The notes beneath the pieces are model-generated. The model was given only the letters and a program-made list of their open reading frames with translations. It had not been told where the DNA came from and ran no database searches. DNA of 64,000 bases from Ruminococcus_G sp964621905 (GTDB lineage Bacteria; Bacillota; Clostridia; Lachnospirales; Lachnospiraceae): contig CAZUNG010000005.1 of assembly GCA_964621905.1 (NCBI GenBank), positions 1 through 64,000 on the forward strand, read 5' to 3'. Of the stretch, positions 1 to 8,407 are shown in pieces. The translations under genes were made by a program, and so were the position numbers. Each line of letters starts with the position of its first letter. Position 1 is the stretch's first letter.

Positions 1-1526
1 GACGACGGGATTTTCGGAACCACGTTTCAAAGGCCGGATTTTCAGCACATGCAGAGGATGGCGGAAAACGGAGAGGTTGGGACAATCATTGTAAAGGACG
101 TTTCCCGTTTCGGACGGGAGCAGGTCGAGATGGGCAGATTGACGCAGGTGGTCTATCCTTCCCTGGGTATTACCTTTATCGCCATACAGGAAAACATCAA
201 TTCCACGACAGGCGAAGGAATGGAAATGCTGCCCTTTTACAGCATTTTCAACGAGTAGTATGCGGCGCAGACTTCCAAGAAAATCCGTGCGGTCAACGAG
301 CTGAAAGCCTCGCAGGGCAGACGGTTTCCTCTATTGTTGCCTACGGCTACAAAAAGATAGAGGGAGACAAAGAGCAATGGTATATCGACGAGCCTGCGGC
401 ACAGACGGTCAGGAAAATCTATGCGCTGTGCCTTGCGGGGAAAGGCCCGTCGAAGATAGCACGGCAGCTTGAAAAGGAAAAGGTATTGACTCCGACGGCA
501 TATTTTCACTCGATTGGGCGAAAGACAAGCAATCCTATGCCTGCAAACATTTACGGCTGGCGGGAGAACACCATTGAACACATTTTGGGAAACCGGCAGT
601 ACACAGGCTGCTCTGTCAACGGGAAATCCACTACCGTCAGCTACAAGGTGCACAAAGTGATTGAGAACCCGAAAGAGGAATACCAGATCATCCCCCATAC
701 GCAGGAGGCGATCATTGATGAGAATGTATGGCTGAGGGTACAGGAGTTACGGAAGAATAAAAGGAGGCCGACGAAAACGAACAGGAAAAGCTTGTTTTCG
801 GTTCTTCTCTTCTGTGCGGACTGCAAATCAAAGCTGCATTTCTGTGCCGCAAAGTCGCTCAAACGCAATCAGGAGTTTTTCCGCTGCGCGAACTACAAGG
901 ACGGCAGAGGAACCTGTTCCATCCATTTTATCCGGGATATTGTGTTAGGAGCGATTGTGAAAGAAACGGTTGCAGATTTGGCGGATTTTGTGCGCCGCTA
1001 CGAATCGGTATTCCTCTTTATGCAGAAGCAGAAATGCGGGGATTTTCAGAAGAAGCGGCAGCAGGAATTGAAGTTTTCCATCGAAAGCAGCAGGAAACGG
1101 ATTGCCGATTTAGACAGGCTGTTCAGCCGAATCTATGAGGACAATGTGATTGGGAAGCTTTCGGACGAGCGCTATACAAGAATGGCGGCGGAGTATGAAG
1201 CTGAGCAAAAGGAACTGCTGGAAAAGGTCAAAGAGGAAGAAAAGCAGCTATCCGAGATGGAACAGAAGTCTGTGGATATGCGGCTGCTTTTGCAGGGGTT
1301 ACGGGAATTTACCGATATGAAGGAGCTTACGCCGACCATTGTCAACAAGCTGATTCAGCGAATTGAGGTGCACAGTCCGGAAAAGAAACACGCCAGAAAG
1401 TCAGTAAAGATAGACATCTACTTTACAGCGGTAGGGTTAGTGAGCTTACCCTCCGAGCAGGAGAGTCTGCAAATGGCAGAACAGATACGCACTCTGCCGC
1501 AGGCACCCTGCCAAATTCCCGCTTAA
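1..1526 (+). pseudogene. Large serine recombinase, broken, 5' end outside window
   Basis: Site-specific DNA recombinase of the resolvase/invertase superfamily, the type that excises or integrates mobile elements. The frame is open from base 1 (residues reading DDGIFGTTF) through the end of the resolvase catalytic fold (KDVSRFGRE motif). It then hits TAG at 256-258 where relatives have a Trp (FNE-W-YAAQTSKK). The same frame continues after the stop and shifts at about 310-318. From there a second frame carries the Recombinase domain, a zinc ribbon (CADCKSKL near 821-842, with CANY and GTC further on), a coiled coil (about 1060-1270) and a DUF4368-like tail ending at 1526. One nonsense change plus one frameshift make an inactive gene very likely. 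The catalytic serine lies upstream of the window. It suggests a decaying integrated element to the left. Confidence 0.85.
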
Positions 1527-1589
1527 TAGAAAACGGTGTACCCCCCTTCAATCCGGGTTACACTATCTTCTTTCATTTTACTGCCTTAT

Positions 1590-1620
1590 ACCCTCGGGGC
1601 AAACGAGAATCGGTTTTTTT
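1590..1620 (+). terminator. Weak intrinsic terminator after the recombinase
   Basis: Short stem (ACC-CTCG paired with CGAG-GGT, with a small bulge on the 3' arm) followed by a run of T at 1614-1620. It lies about 65 bases after the recombinase stop. The rest of 1527-1743 shows nothing recognisable. An element end (att site) could lie here but cannot be defined without the partner end. Confidence 0.45.
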
Positions 1621-1743
1621 GAAAAATTTGGGGATAAACTGCCGGCAGCATTATGAAGATTATTCAGAATATGGATCAATGCTAAAGAAATTATTAGGAT
1701 TTCATTAAGAAAGTAAGATAAACAATACAACTGATAAAAAGTT

Positions 1744-1752
1744 TGCTATAAT
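1744..1752 (+). promoter_or_regulatory. Extended -10 promoter of the lipid operon
   Basis: TGCTATAAT is an extended -10 element (TG-N-TATAAT) 30 bases upstream of the first lipid gene. No good -35 box is visible at 17 bases, which is compatible with extended -10 promoters. Confidence 0.5.
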
Positions 1753-1781
1753 AGTCCATAAACAACTAAGGGGAAGTCATC

Positions 1782-2495
1782 ATGGAAAACATCAAGACAA
1801 AAAAATTAATCTTACCGTCATATGCGATACTGCCTCTGGCGTCCTGCGTGGCGGTGAACTTTATTGTTTATCTGGGAGTCAACGTTCTGACAGAGGGACG
1901 CAAGCATTATGATCTTACCCTTCCCATCGACAGGGCAGTGCCGGTAGTTCCTGAGTTTGCTGCGATTTATGTCGGATGTTACCTCTTCTGGATTGTGAAT
2001 TACCTTATAATCGCGAGGCAGGGGAAGGAACATTGTATGCGGTTTGTGACGGCAGATATGATGTCCAGGCTCATATGCGGCCTTATTTATCTTATATTGC
2101 CGACGACAAATGTAAGGCCTGATCTGACGGGGAACGGATTTTGGGTAACTGTTCTTCAGACAATATATAATGTTGATCAGCCAACCAGGCTGTTTCCGTC
2201 CATTCATTGTCTGGTGAGCTGGTTCTGCTACATTGGAATCCGCGGGCAAAAGAACGTACCCCGCATCTACCGGATCTTTTCCTGTCTGTTTGCAGTTGCG
2301 GTCTTTATCTCTACTCAGCTGACAAAACAGCACTATATTGTGGATGTACTTGGCGGGATTTTAATTGCCGAGGGAACTTACTGGCTGGCATTTCGGACTC
2401 AGATTTACCGATACCCACAGAAGATATTTGATATGATTTGCCAAAAACATTACGACAGACAGAGAAGAGCCTGTGGAAAGGAAGGTGAATCGTGA
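1782..2495 (+). CDS. PAP2-family membrane phosphatase
   Basis: Integral membrane protein of 237 residues in the PAP2/inositolphosphorylceramide-synthase-like group, expected to remove phosphate from lipid phosphates such as phosphatidate or undecaprenyl diphosphate. Several hydrophobic segments are clear. The active-site motifs are present as PTRLFPSIHC (equivalent of PSGH) near residue 138 and STQLTKQHYIVD near residue 180, where the second His and Asp form the catalytic pair. The start is ATG preceded by AAGGGGAAG. The stop overlaps the next gene's GTG by four bases, so it is the first gene of a phospholipid operon. The exact substrate is not visible from sequence. Confidence 0.85.
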   Translation: MENIKTKKLILPSYAILPLASCVAVNFIVYLGVNVLTEGRKHYDLTLPIDRAVPVVPEFAAIYVGCYLFWIVNYLIIARQGKEHCMRFVTADMMSRLICGLIYLILPTTNVRPDLTGNGFWVTVLQTIYNVDQPTRLFPSIHCLVSWFCYIGIRGQKNVPRIYRIFSCLFAVAVFISTQLTKQHYIVDVLGGILIAEGTYWLAFRTQIYRYPQKIFDMICQKHYDRQRRACGKEGES

Positions 2496-3514
2496 CAGGC
2501 AGACAGAAAAAGATGATCAATACCGTATTTCTCCTGCTTGTATTTTGTCTGACCATTTACAGCGTATTCAAAGGGGAAGACCTTCATGAAGTGATAAAGG
2601 AAATCATGCGGGTGAATCCCTGGTATCTGATCCCCGGAGTATTTGGCGTTGTGTTTTTTATCTGGGGAGAGTCCATTATTATCCACTACTTGTTTGGGAC
2701 ACTGGACATCCACGAGAAGAAATGGACCTGCTTTCAGTATTCCTGTGTGGGCTTCTTTTTCAGTGCCATCACGCCGTCTGCAAGCGGCGGACAACCTATG
2801 CAGATCTACTATATGCGGAAACATAAAATACCGGTCCCGGTTTCCACTCTGGTTTTGATGATCGTAACCATAACTTACAAATTAGTGCTGGTAGGTGTAG
2901 GGCTTTTTGTGGCGTTCTTTCAGAGAGGATTTGTGCATAAGTATCTGGAAGGGATTTTGCCGGTTTTTTATCTGGGAGTGGCATTGAATGTCTTTTGCTG
3001 TATTGCCATGTCGGTCCTGGCCTTCCACCCGGCTCTTGCGAAAAATATTGTCATGAAATGTCTGAGTGTGCTGGAGCGTATTCATATTCTGAAGCAGAAA
3101 CCGGAGCGGACGAAGCGGATGGAAACTTCCATGGACCAATACAATGAAACGGCATCATATCTGAGAAGCCATATGAAGGTAATTGTCAATGTGCTGGTCA
3201 TTACATTTCTGCAAAGATTTGCCTTGTTTTTTGTAACCTGGTTTGTCTATAAGGCGCTGGGACTTCATGGAGCACATATTTATGATGTCGTTATGCTGCA
3301 GGCTGTGATATCCGTCTCGGTGGATATGCTGCCTTTGCCGGGAGGTATGGGGATCAGTGAGAACCTGTTTCTGATTATTTTTAAAACATTATTTACGGCA
3401 GGATTTTTACTGCCGGGAATGGTTCTGAGCCGGGGAATTGCTTACTACGTGCAGCTTATGCTCAGTGCCGGGATGACGTTATTTGCTCATATGACGATTG
3501 GGCGGGAGACTTAA
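2492..3514 (+). CDS. LPG-synthase-TM / flippase-like membrane protein
   Basis: Polytopic protein of 340 residues matching the lysylphosphatidylglycerol synthase transmembrane domain (UPF0104, the flippase half of MprF and AglD relatives). Visible family features are the SAITPSASGGQPMQ stretch near residue 95 and PLPGGMGISE near residue 282. The soluble aminoacyl-transferase half of MprF is absent, so this is a stand-alone membrane domain, probably for lipid translocation or transfer. The GTG start at 2492 has AAGGAAGG just upstream; an ATG at 2513 is the alternative. It is translationally coupled to the PAP2 gene and sits 30 bases before PS synthase. Confidence 0.8.
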   Translation: MTGRQKKMINTVFLLLVFCLTIYSVFKGEDLHEVIKEIMRVNPWYLIPGVFGVVFFIWGESIIIHYLFGTLDIHEKKWTCFQYSCVGFFFSAITPSASGGQPMQIYYMRKHKIPVPVSTLVLMIVTITYKLVLVGVGLFVAFFQRGFVHKYLEGILPVFYLGVALNVFCCIAMSVLAFHPALAKNIVMKCLSVLERIHILKQKPERTKRMETSMDQYNETASYLRSHMKVIVNVLVITFLQRFALFFVTWFVYKALGLHGAHIYDVVMLQAVISVSVDMLPLPGGMGISENLFLIIFKTLFTAGFLLPGMVLSRGIAYYVQLMLSAGMTLFAHMTIGRET

Positions 3515-3544
3515 GATAAAACGCGATTGGGGAAAAAGAAAAAA

Positions 3545-4222
3545 ATGATAGGATTTTATAATTATACGGTAGTGTTAACATACATAAGCCTGGCAGTGTC
3601 TGTATTTGGGATGACGCAGGCCATCCATGGGAGGTTTAAGACCGCGATTCTCTGTCTGGCAATCTCTGGTTTATGTGATATGTTTGATGGGAAGATTGCC
3701 CGTTCCAAGAAAGACCGGACGGAAGATGAGAAGTCGTTTGGCATCCAGATTGACTCGCTGTGTGACGTTGTCTGTTTCGGAGCATTTCCTGCTTTGATCT
3801 GCTATTTACTTGGGGTACGCGGACCAGTTGGCATTGTGATTATCATCCTTTATTGTGTGAACTCTGTCGTCAGACTTGCATATTTCAATGTAATGGAGAT
3901 GAAGGGTGCACTGGTGACGGAAGGCGGAGAAAAATTTTACCGTGGTCTTCCGATTACTTCCATGGCGGTTGTCCTGCCGCTGGTATTTATGATCCAGTTT
4001 TTTGTACCGGACGGGGTATTTCGGATATGCCTGCATTTGGCACTTCTCAGTGTGGGAATTATGTTTGTAGTTAACTTCAGGCTTAGAAAGCCGAAAAACA
4101 GTACACTTGCAATTCTGGTATCAGTGGTGGGGATTGCAGTACTGATCATGATTATCTTTACCAACTACAGAGTCAGGCTCCATACAGGAGGACCATTGCT
4201 GTGCAGAAAATTTCCTGCATAG
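3545..4222 (+). CDS. pssA: CDP-diacylglycerol-serine O-phosphatidyltransferase
   Basis: Membrane enzyme that makes phosphatidylserine from CDP-diacylglycerol and serine, the first step to phosphatidylethanolamine. The CDP-alcohol phosphatidyltransferase signature is present: DGKIAR, then after a twelve-residue gap GIQIDSLCD, with the metal-binding Asp residues intact. Hydrophobic helices fill the rest. The ATG at 3545 is preferred because a purine-rich GGGGAAAAAG precedes it and the protein then opens MIGFYNYTVVLTYISL as in relatives. An in-frame TTG at 3527 would add six residues and has no ribosome site. The gene pairs with the PS decarboxylase directly downstream. Confidence 0.92.
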   Translation: MIGFYNYTVVLTYISLAVSVFGMTQAIHGRFKTAILCLAISGLCDMFDGKIARSKKDRTEDEKSFGIQIDSLCDVVCFGAFPALICYLLGVRGPVGIVIIILYCVNSVVRLAYFNVMEMKGALVTEGGEKFYRGLPITSMAVVLPLVFMIQFFVPDGVFRICLHLALLSVGIMFVVNFRLRKPKNSTLAILVSVVGIAVLIMIIFTNYRVRLHTGGPLLCRKFPA

Positions 4223-4243
4223 TGGGACGTGAGGAAAATAAAA

Positions 4244-5113
4244 ATGAATTATATTGACAGAAACGGCAAAGTGAAAATCGAAGAAACGGGGCAGGACAGA
4301 CTGTTGAGCTGGCTCTATTCTCACCGCACCGGGAGGAGCATTCTAAAGCTCCTGGTACATCCGAAGGTCTCAAAAGCGGGCGGGTGGTTACTTGAACAGC
4401 CGTGGTCCAGATTACTGATCCTGCCGTTTGTTAAAAAGAATCAAATAGATATGTCGTGTTATCAGGAACAGAATTATCATTCCTACAACGATTTCTTTGT
4501 CAGAAAAATGAAACCGGGATACCGCCCGTTGGAGGGCACAAAATGTACGCTGGTGAGTCCATGTGACGGAAAGCTGAGTGTATATCCGATTGTCCCGGAC
4601 GGTGACAAGATCAGATTCTGTATCAAACATACCGATTATACGGTAGAATCTCTGCTGCGGTCAGAAAAGCTGGCAAAGCGGTATGATGGAGGCTGGGCCT
4701 GCGTCTTTCGGCTCTCAGTCGACGATTATCATCGCTACTGTTATATTGACGATGGGGATAAATCAAAAAACTGTCGGATTCCAGGCGTTTTTCACACCGT
4801 AAATCCTGTGGCCAACGATGTGCTGCCGATCTATAAAGAGAATACCAGAGAATATTCACTGCTGAAAAGCCGGCACTTTAAAACGGTGCTTATGATGGAG
4901 GTTGGGGCAATGATGGTCGGCCGTATTACAAACTATCACGGAGAGGGTCCGGTGAAGCGCGGACAGGAAAAAGGCAGGTTTGAGTTCGGTGGTTCCACAG
5001 TGATTCTTCTGTTTCAGAAAGGCGGGGTTCAGATTGATGAGCGGCTGATCTGCAATACGCAGAAAGGTTATGAGACCATTGTGAAGATGGGAGAGCGGAT
5101 AGGAGAGGCATAA
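4244..5113 (+). CDS. psd: Phosphatidylserine decarboxylase
   Basis: Converts phosphatidylserine to phosphatidylethanolamine. The proenzyme cleaves itself at a G-S-T type site to create the pyruvoyl cofactor. Here the motif is FGGST about 45 residues from the C-terminus, followed by the usual short alpha-chain (VILLFQKG). The N-terminal region (SYNDFFVRK, then SPCDGKL and FRLSVDDYHRY) matches the long clostridial type. ATG at 4244 is preferred over the GTG at 4229 because GTGAGG then serves as ribosome site. It is the last gene of the operon and is followed by a shared terminator. Confidence 0.95.
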   Translation: MNYIDRNGKVKIEETGQDRLLSWLYSHRTGRSILKLLVHPKVSKAGGWLLEQPWSRLLILPFVKKNQIDMSCYQEQNYHSYNDFFVRKMKPGYRPLEGTKCTLVSPCDGKLSVYPIVPDGDKIRFCIKHTDYTVESLLRSEKLAKRYDGGWACVFRLSVDDYHRYCYIDDGDKSKNCRIPGVFHTVNPVANDVLPIYKENTREYSLLKSRHFKTVLMMEVGAMMVGRITNYHGEGPVKRGQEKGRFEFGGSTVILLFQKGGVQIDERLICNTQKGYETIVKMGERIGEA

Positions 5114-5114
5114 G

Positions 5115-5143
5115 AAAAAAATCCCAGATACTGGGATTTTTTT
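5115..5143. terminator. Bidirectional terminator between psd and oleate hydratase
   Basis: ATCCCAG-ATA-CTGGGAT stem flanked by A-run on the left and T-run on the right, so it can terminate the converging lipid operon and the minus-strand hydratase transcript. Confidence 0.85.
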
Positions 5144-5145
5144 CT

Positions 5146-6915
5146 TTAAATCAAATGATACCGCTCCAAAAGTTCTTCGATAACTGTACCGGATATTTTT
5201 TTCCGCAGTTTCCGCTCTACAAAATGTGCGCCGAATGGAAGCGAAAGATCCGTCAGCTTTTTGCCGTCCATCATTTTAGAGGTGGAATCAAGCAAAACAC
5301 GGATATCATAGCAGGAGTTAAATACTTCCGGAACGCCGCGGTCGATATCCAACAGTGTGTAGACAGCTTCCATGGCGGTACGGACGGAGTACTCTGTTGT
5401 AAATACAGTGTCCCGCACAGTGTCAGCAAACTGACCGATAAACGCAAAGTTGGTGCAGCCGTCCGGAACGACTTTCGGCCGGTCTCCCTTTGTGCGCGGC
5501 ATGAAAAATGCGGTGATATATGGCATCATACAGGGGATGCACCGGGCGGATGCTCTGGCAAGTGCAGGAATATCTTCGGTGGGCACACCGAGATGGTAGA
5601 GCCATTCCTGAGTGATCTCGTAACCGGTGCACTCACGCATCGGCTTTTTGATGAAATCTCCGGGAACATCGGTGTAGAGACCGTAAACCCAGACAACAAG
5701 CTGATCCTTTGGCTGTTCCTTGAAATGAGGCTGCCTGTTCAGTGTATAGCTCATAAGCCAGGAGGAATCTTTGACAGTGATAATACCGCCGGTCACAACT
5801 TTGCCGGAAAATGGATCGCGTTTGCATATCTTTTGGATGTATTCCGGTATTTTTGCATCAAGTGTGGTGATCGTGGCGCTTTCCCAGTTTGTTGCTTCTG
5901 TATCGGTGCAGAACTTATCGGGATTTCCAAAGGAAGGATCCTGGCTGGCAATTTTTCGCCAGAGTTCCCAGCAGCCGCCATTTTCCGTATTCATCACAGG
6001 CGCATGGTCATGGTCACCCAGGGCAGAATTTTCGGTACAGCTGCCGTTGGTAACGAACACAAGGTCATCTTCGATCAGGTCAATACATTCCTCGGTTCCC
6101 TTATGAATACACATAATCCTGGACGCGATCTTTTTGCCGTCTTTGAAATCGAACAGAACATTTGTAACCCGCGTATCATATTGGAACTGTACGCCGTGTT
6201 CCTCGAGGTAATGGATCATCGGCAGAATCAATGATTCATATTGGTTGTATTTCGTGAATTTTAGTGCAGAGAAATCCGGCAGCCCTCCGATGTGATGGAT
6301 GAACCGCTGAATATACAGTTTCATTTCCAATGCACTGTGCCATTTTTCAAAAGCAAACATTGTCTGCCAGTACAGCCAGAAATTGGATGCGTAGAATTCC
6401 TCATCGAAGACATCGTTGATTGTTTTGTCATAGAGGTCTTCGTCTCTTGTCATGAATAATTGGATAATTTCCATGGACGCTTTTTCAGACAGTGCAAATT
6501 TCCCGTCAGTGTGCGCATCTTCTCCGCGGTTTACGGTTGCACGTACCAGAGAGCAGTTGGGATCACGTTTGTTCAGCCAATAGTATTCATCAAGTACCGA
6601 TATACCTTCTGTCTCAATAGAAGGGATGGAGCGGAATAAATCCCACAGACATTCGAAGTGATTCTCCATTTCACGTCCGCCGCGGATGATAAATCCTTTC
6701 TGCGGATCATTGATACCGTCACACGCACCGCCGGGAAGAGAAAGTTCCTCCAGAATATGAATGTGCTCCCCCTTCATCTGTCCGTCGCGGACCAGAAAGC
6801 ATGCGGCAGCAAGTGAGGCGAGACCGCTTCCTATTAGATAGGCACTTTTTTTATCGACGCCCTCAGGTTTTACCGGATGGGCGAATGCTTCATAATTACC
6901 GTTTGAATAATACAT
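5146..6915 (-). CDS. ohyA: Oleate hydratase (myosin-cross-reactive antigen family)
   Basis: FAD enzyme that adds water to the cis-9 double bond of oleic and related acids, giving 10-hydroxy fatty acids; in gut bacteria it is linked to detoxifying host or dietary unsaturated fatty acids. The N-terminal dinucleotide motif is IGSGLASLAAA (about residues 28-38). The family's RGGREMENHFECLWDLF block follows, placing Glu82 in the position reported as catalytic in characterised hydratases. The ATG at 6915 has a perfect GGAGGT seven bases upstream, so the longer frame to 6963 is not used; length is then 589, normal for the family. A TetR regulator lies just upstream on the same strand, and a long inverted repeat lies between them. 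Confidence 0.95.
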   Translation of the reverse strand: MYYSNGNYEAFAHPVKPEGVDKKSAYLIGSGLASLAAACFLVRDGQMKGEHIHILEELSLPGGACDGINDPQKGFIIRGGREMENHFECLWDLFRSIPSIETEGISVLDEYYWLNKRDPNCSLVRATVNRGEDAHTDGKFALSEKASMEIIQLFMTRDEDLYDKTINDVFDEEFYASNFWLYWQTMFAFEKWHSALEMKLYIQRFIHHIGGLPDFSALKFTKYNQYESLILPMIHYLEEHGVQFQYDTRVTNVLFDFKDGKKIASRIMCIHKGTEECIDLIEDDLVFVTNGSCTENSALGDHDHAPVMNTENGGCWELWRKIASQDPSFGNPDKFCTDTEATNWESATITTLDAKIPEYIQKICKRDPFSGKVVTGGIITVKDSSWLMSYTLNRQPHFKEQPKDQLVVWVYGLYTDVPGDFIKKPMRECTGYEITQEWLYHLGVPTEDIPALARASARCIPCMMPYITAFFMPRTKGDRPKVVPDGCTNFAFIGQFADTVRDTVFTTEYSVRTAMEAVYTLLDIDRGVPEVFNSCYDIRVLLDSTSKMMDGKKLTDLSLPFGAHFVERKLRKKISGTVIEELLERYHLI

Positions 6916-6977
6916 CTGACAGACCTCCGTTCTTGTTGATGAATGTATCATACAACAGCGCACAGAGGATTACGACA

Positions 6978-7026
6978 GACATTAACGCCGCTGTGTCAAA
7001 AAACAGGACACCGCGGCGTTAATGTC
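6978..7026. promoter_or_regulatory. 49-bp near-perfect inverted repeat upstream of ohyA
   Basis: Arms GACATTAACGCCGC (6978-6991) and GCGGCGTTAATGTC (7013-7026) are perfect 14-mers. After one mismatch the pairing continues for five more bases (GTGTC/GACAC) around a nine-base loop at 6998-7006. No T-run follows on the minus strand, so it is not a plain terminator. Its place between the TetR stop and the hydratase start suggests an operator, or an RNA hairpin in the hydratase leader. Confidence 0.7.
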
Positions 7027-7059
7027 GTAAATTCATACAAATTATGATAAATGTCGAAA

Positions 7060-7626
7060 TCAATTTCTGGCATTGGTGCTGAACCGTTCGAGTGCAGCTG
7101 AAATATCGCCCTGAATCAGGGTTCCGAGCCTCTCGAGGATAATCCTGGGGCTTTCTTTCATTCCCGTGCGGATCCAGTCAAGCATGAGTCCCACAAATGC
7201 ATATTTGTAGAAATCAGCAATGAATTTTTTATCCTCTTCACGAACTAAAATACCGGTGGACTGCTCCTCCACCACATCGATCAGGAGATGATAGGTGACC
7301 TCGTACAAGTAGCGCTCCACTTGTTCTCTGCTGATGGAATGATATACGTGATTGATCAGGATGCGGTTTTCAAGCACATACTCGAAAATCTGCAGAAAAC
7401 CCTGCTGCCACGTATCATATGTTTTTTTCCCGGCCAGGGCATCTGAGGCTTCATTCAGGAAAAACCAGTCGAGCAGATCATAGATATCCTGAAAATGGTA
7501 GTAAAACGTCTGACGGTTTACCTCACAGTCTTCGGCAATGTCTGTGACGGTGATCTTGTCAAGCGGTTTCTGCGACAGAAGTTTCCTGAGTGATGCAGCC
7601 AGCGCCTTTTTTGTGGTCTGTGACAT
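7060..7626 (-). CDS. TetR/AcrR-family transcriptional regulator
   Basis: DNA-binding regulator of 188 residues. The N-terminal helix-turn-helix is clear: TVTDIAEDCEVNRQTFYYHF at about residues 25-44. The C-terminal part resembles the TetR_C_8/DhaS-type ligand domain. The start at 7626 has AGGAGG eight bases upstream. It is encoded between a HAD phosphatase and oleate hydratase on the same strand, so control of fatty-acid hydration in response to a fatty acid or acyl-CoA is a reasonable inference; the ligand cannot be read from sequence. Confidence 0.88.
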   Translation of the reverse strand: MSQTTKKALAASLRKLLSQKPLDKITVTDIAEDCEVNRQTFYYHFQDIYDLLDWFFLNEASDALAGKKTYDTWQQGFLQIFEYVLENRILINHVYHSISREQVERYLYEVTYHLLIDVVEEQSTGILVREEDKKFIADFYKYAFVGLMLDWIRTGMKESPRIILERLGTLIQGDISAALERFSTNARN

Positions 7627-7645
7627 TGTTGCTCCTCCTATAACA

Positions 7646-8272
7646 TCAAAACAGATGGGTTAAGTCCAGGGGACTGTGAATCGTGTAATCCGGATTTTCA
7701 ACCCGACCAAATCCATAGGAAGCAAATACGAAGACGATGTGCCTGTCTGCCTCTTTAACTGCCGCATAATCTCCGGCTGTATCGCCGACATAGGCAGGGG
7801 ACTTTAAGTCGTGTCTGCGTATGATTTCACGAATATTATCAGCCTTGGCATTTCCGGTATCACCCGGACATAAGTGATCTTTGAAATAGCATCCAAAACC
7901 AGTGCACTCCAGAAATGTTTCGATATATCCAGCCTCACAGTTGCTGACAAGAAACAGCGGATAGCGGGTGGACAACACTTTGAGAACCTGCGGCCAGGCA
8001 GGGTAAAGCGGTGCGCCGTATTTTTTCAGCAGCTCATGTTCGTGTCTGCAGCACATGTCGATCAGTTCAAGCTGACGCTCAGGCGCTTCCTCTGGAAAGA
8101 TAATGCGGGCAATTTCGGGAAGTGTCCTGCCGAATACAGATTTCAGAGAGTCGGATGTAATCGTAAGCTTCAGAGATGTATGTTTGACCAGGACCTCGTT
8201 CCAGGCCTGTGCGACAATTTCTGTGGAATCCCAGAGGGTTCCGTCTACATCCAGTATAATGCTGTCAGTCAT
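7646..8272 (-). CDS. HAD-superfamily hydrolase, phosphoglycolate-phosphatase-like
   Basis: Small soluble phosphatase of 208 residues. All HAD motifs are visible: DVDGTLWDS at residues 8-16 (nucleophile and acid/base Asp), LVSNCE in the middle, and YVGDTAGDYAAVKEA near residue 160. The inserted helical cap after motif I marks subclass I, as in Gph/PGMB proteins. The substrate could be phosphoglycolate or a sugar phosphate. GAGGAAAT precedes the ATG. It probably heads the minus-strand transcript with the TetR gene 19 bases downstream. Confidence 0.82.
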   Translation of the reverse strand: MTDSIILDVDGTLWDSTEIVAQAWNEVLVKHTSLKLTITSDSLKSVFGRTLPEIARIIFPEEAPERQLELIDMCCRHEHELLKKYGAPLYPAWPQVLKVLSTRYPLFLVSNCEAGYIETFLECTGFGCYFKDHLCPGDTGNAKADNIREIIRRHDLKSPAYVGDTAGDYAAVKEADRHIVFVFASYGFGRVENPDYTIHSPLDLTHLF

Positions 8273-8334
8273 AATTTATTTCCTCCCATTCTGGATTTAA
8301 TTTTATAGAGAATCACTGGAAATTGCAATCTTTA

Positions 8335-8364
8335 TTTTCTTTTTCATAATCTCCATGTTATAAT
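8335..8364 (+). promoter_or_regulatory. Promoter of mutY
   Basis: TATAAT at 8359-8364 with a TTTTCT box at 8335-8340, 18-base spacing. The -10 box overlaps the upstream ATG at 8363, which supports the later GTG as the true start of mutY. Confidence 0.55.
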
Positions 8365-8407
8365 GAGAACGCAAAGCGTTCCAAACAGAAGAAGACGGAG
8401 AGTAGTT

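Noticed and set aside
5155..6234. 359-codon plus-strand open frame
   Set aside because: It is antisense to oleate hydratase, whose motifs and ribosome site are unambiguous.
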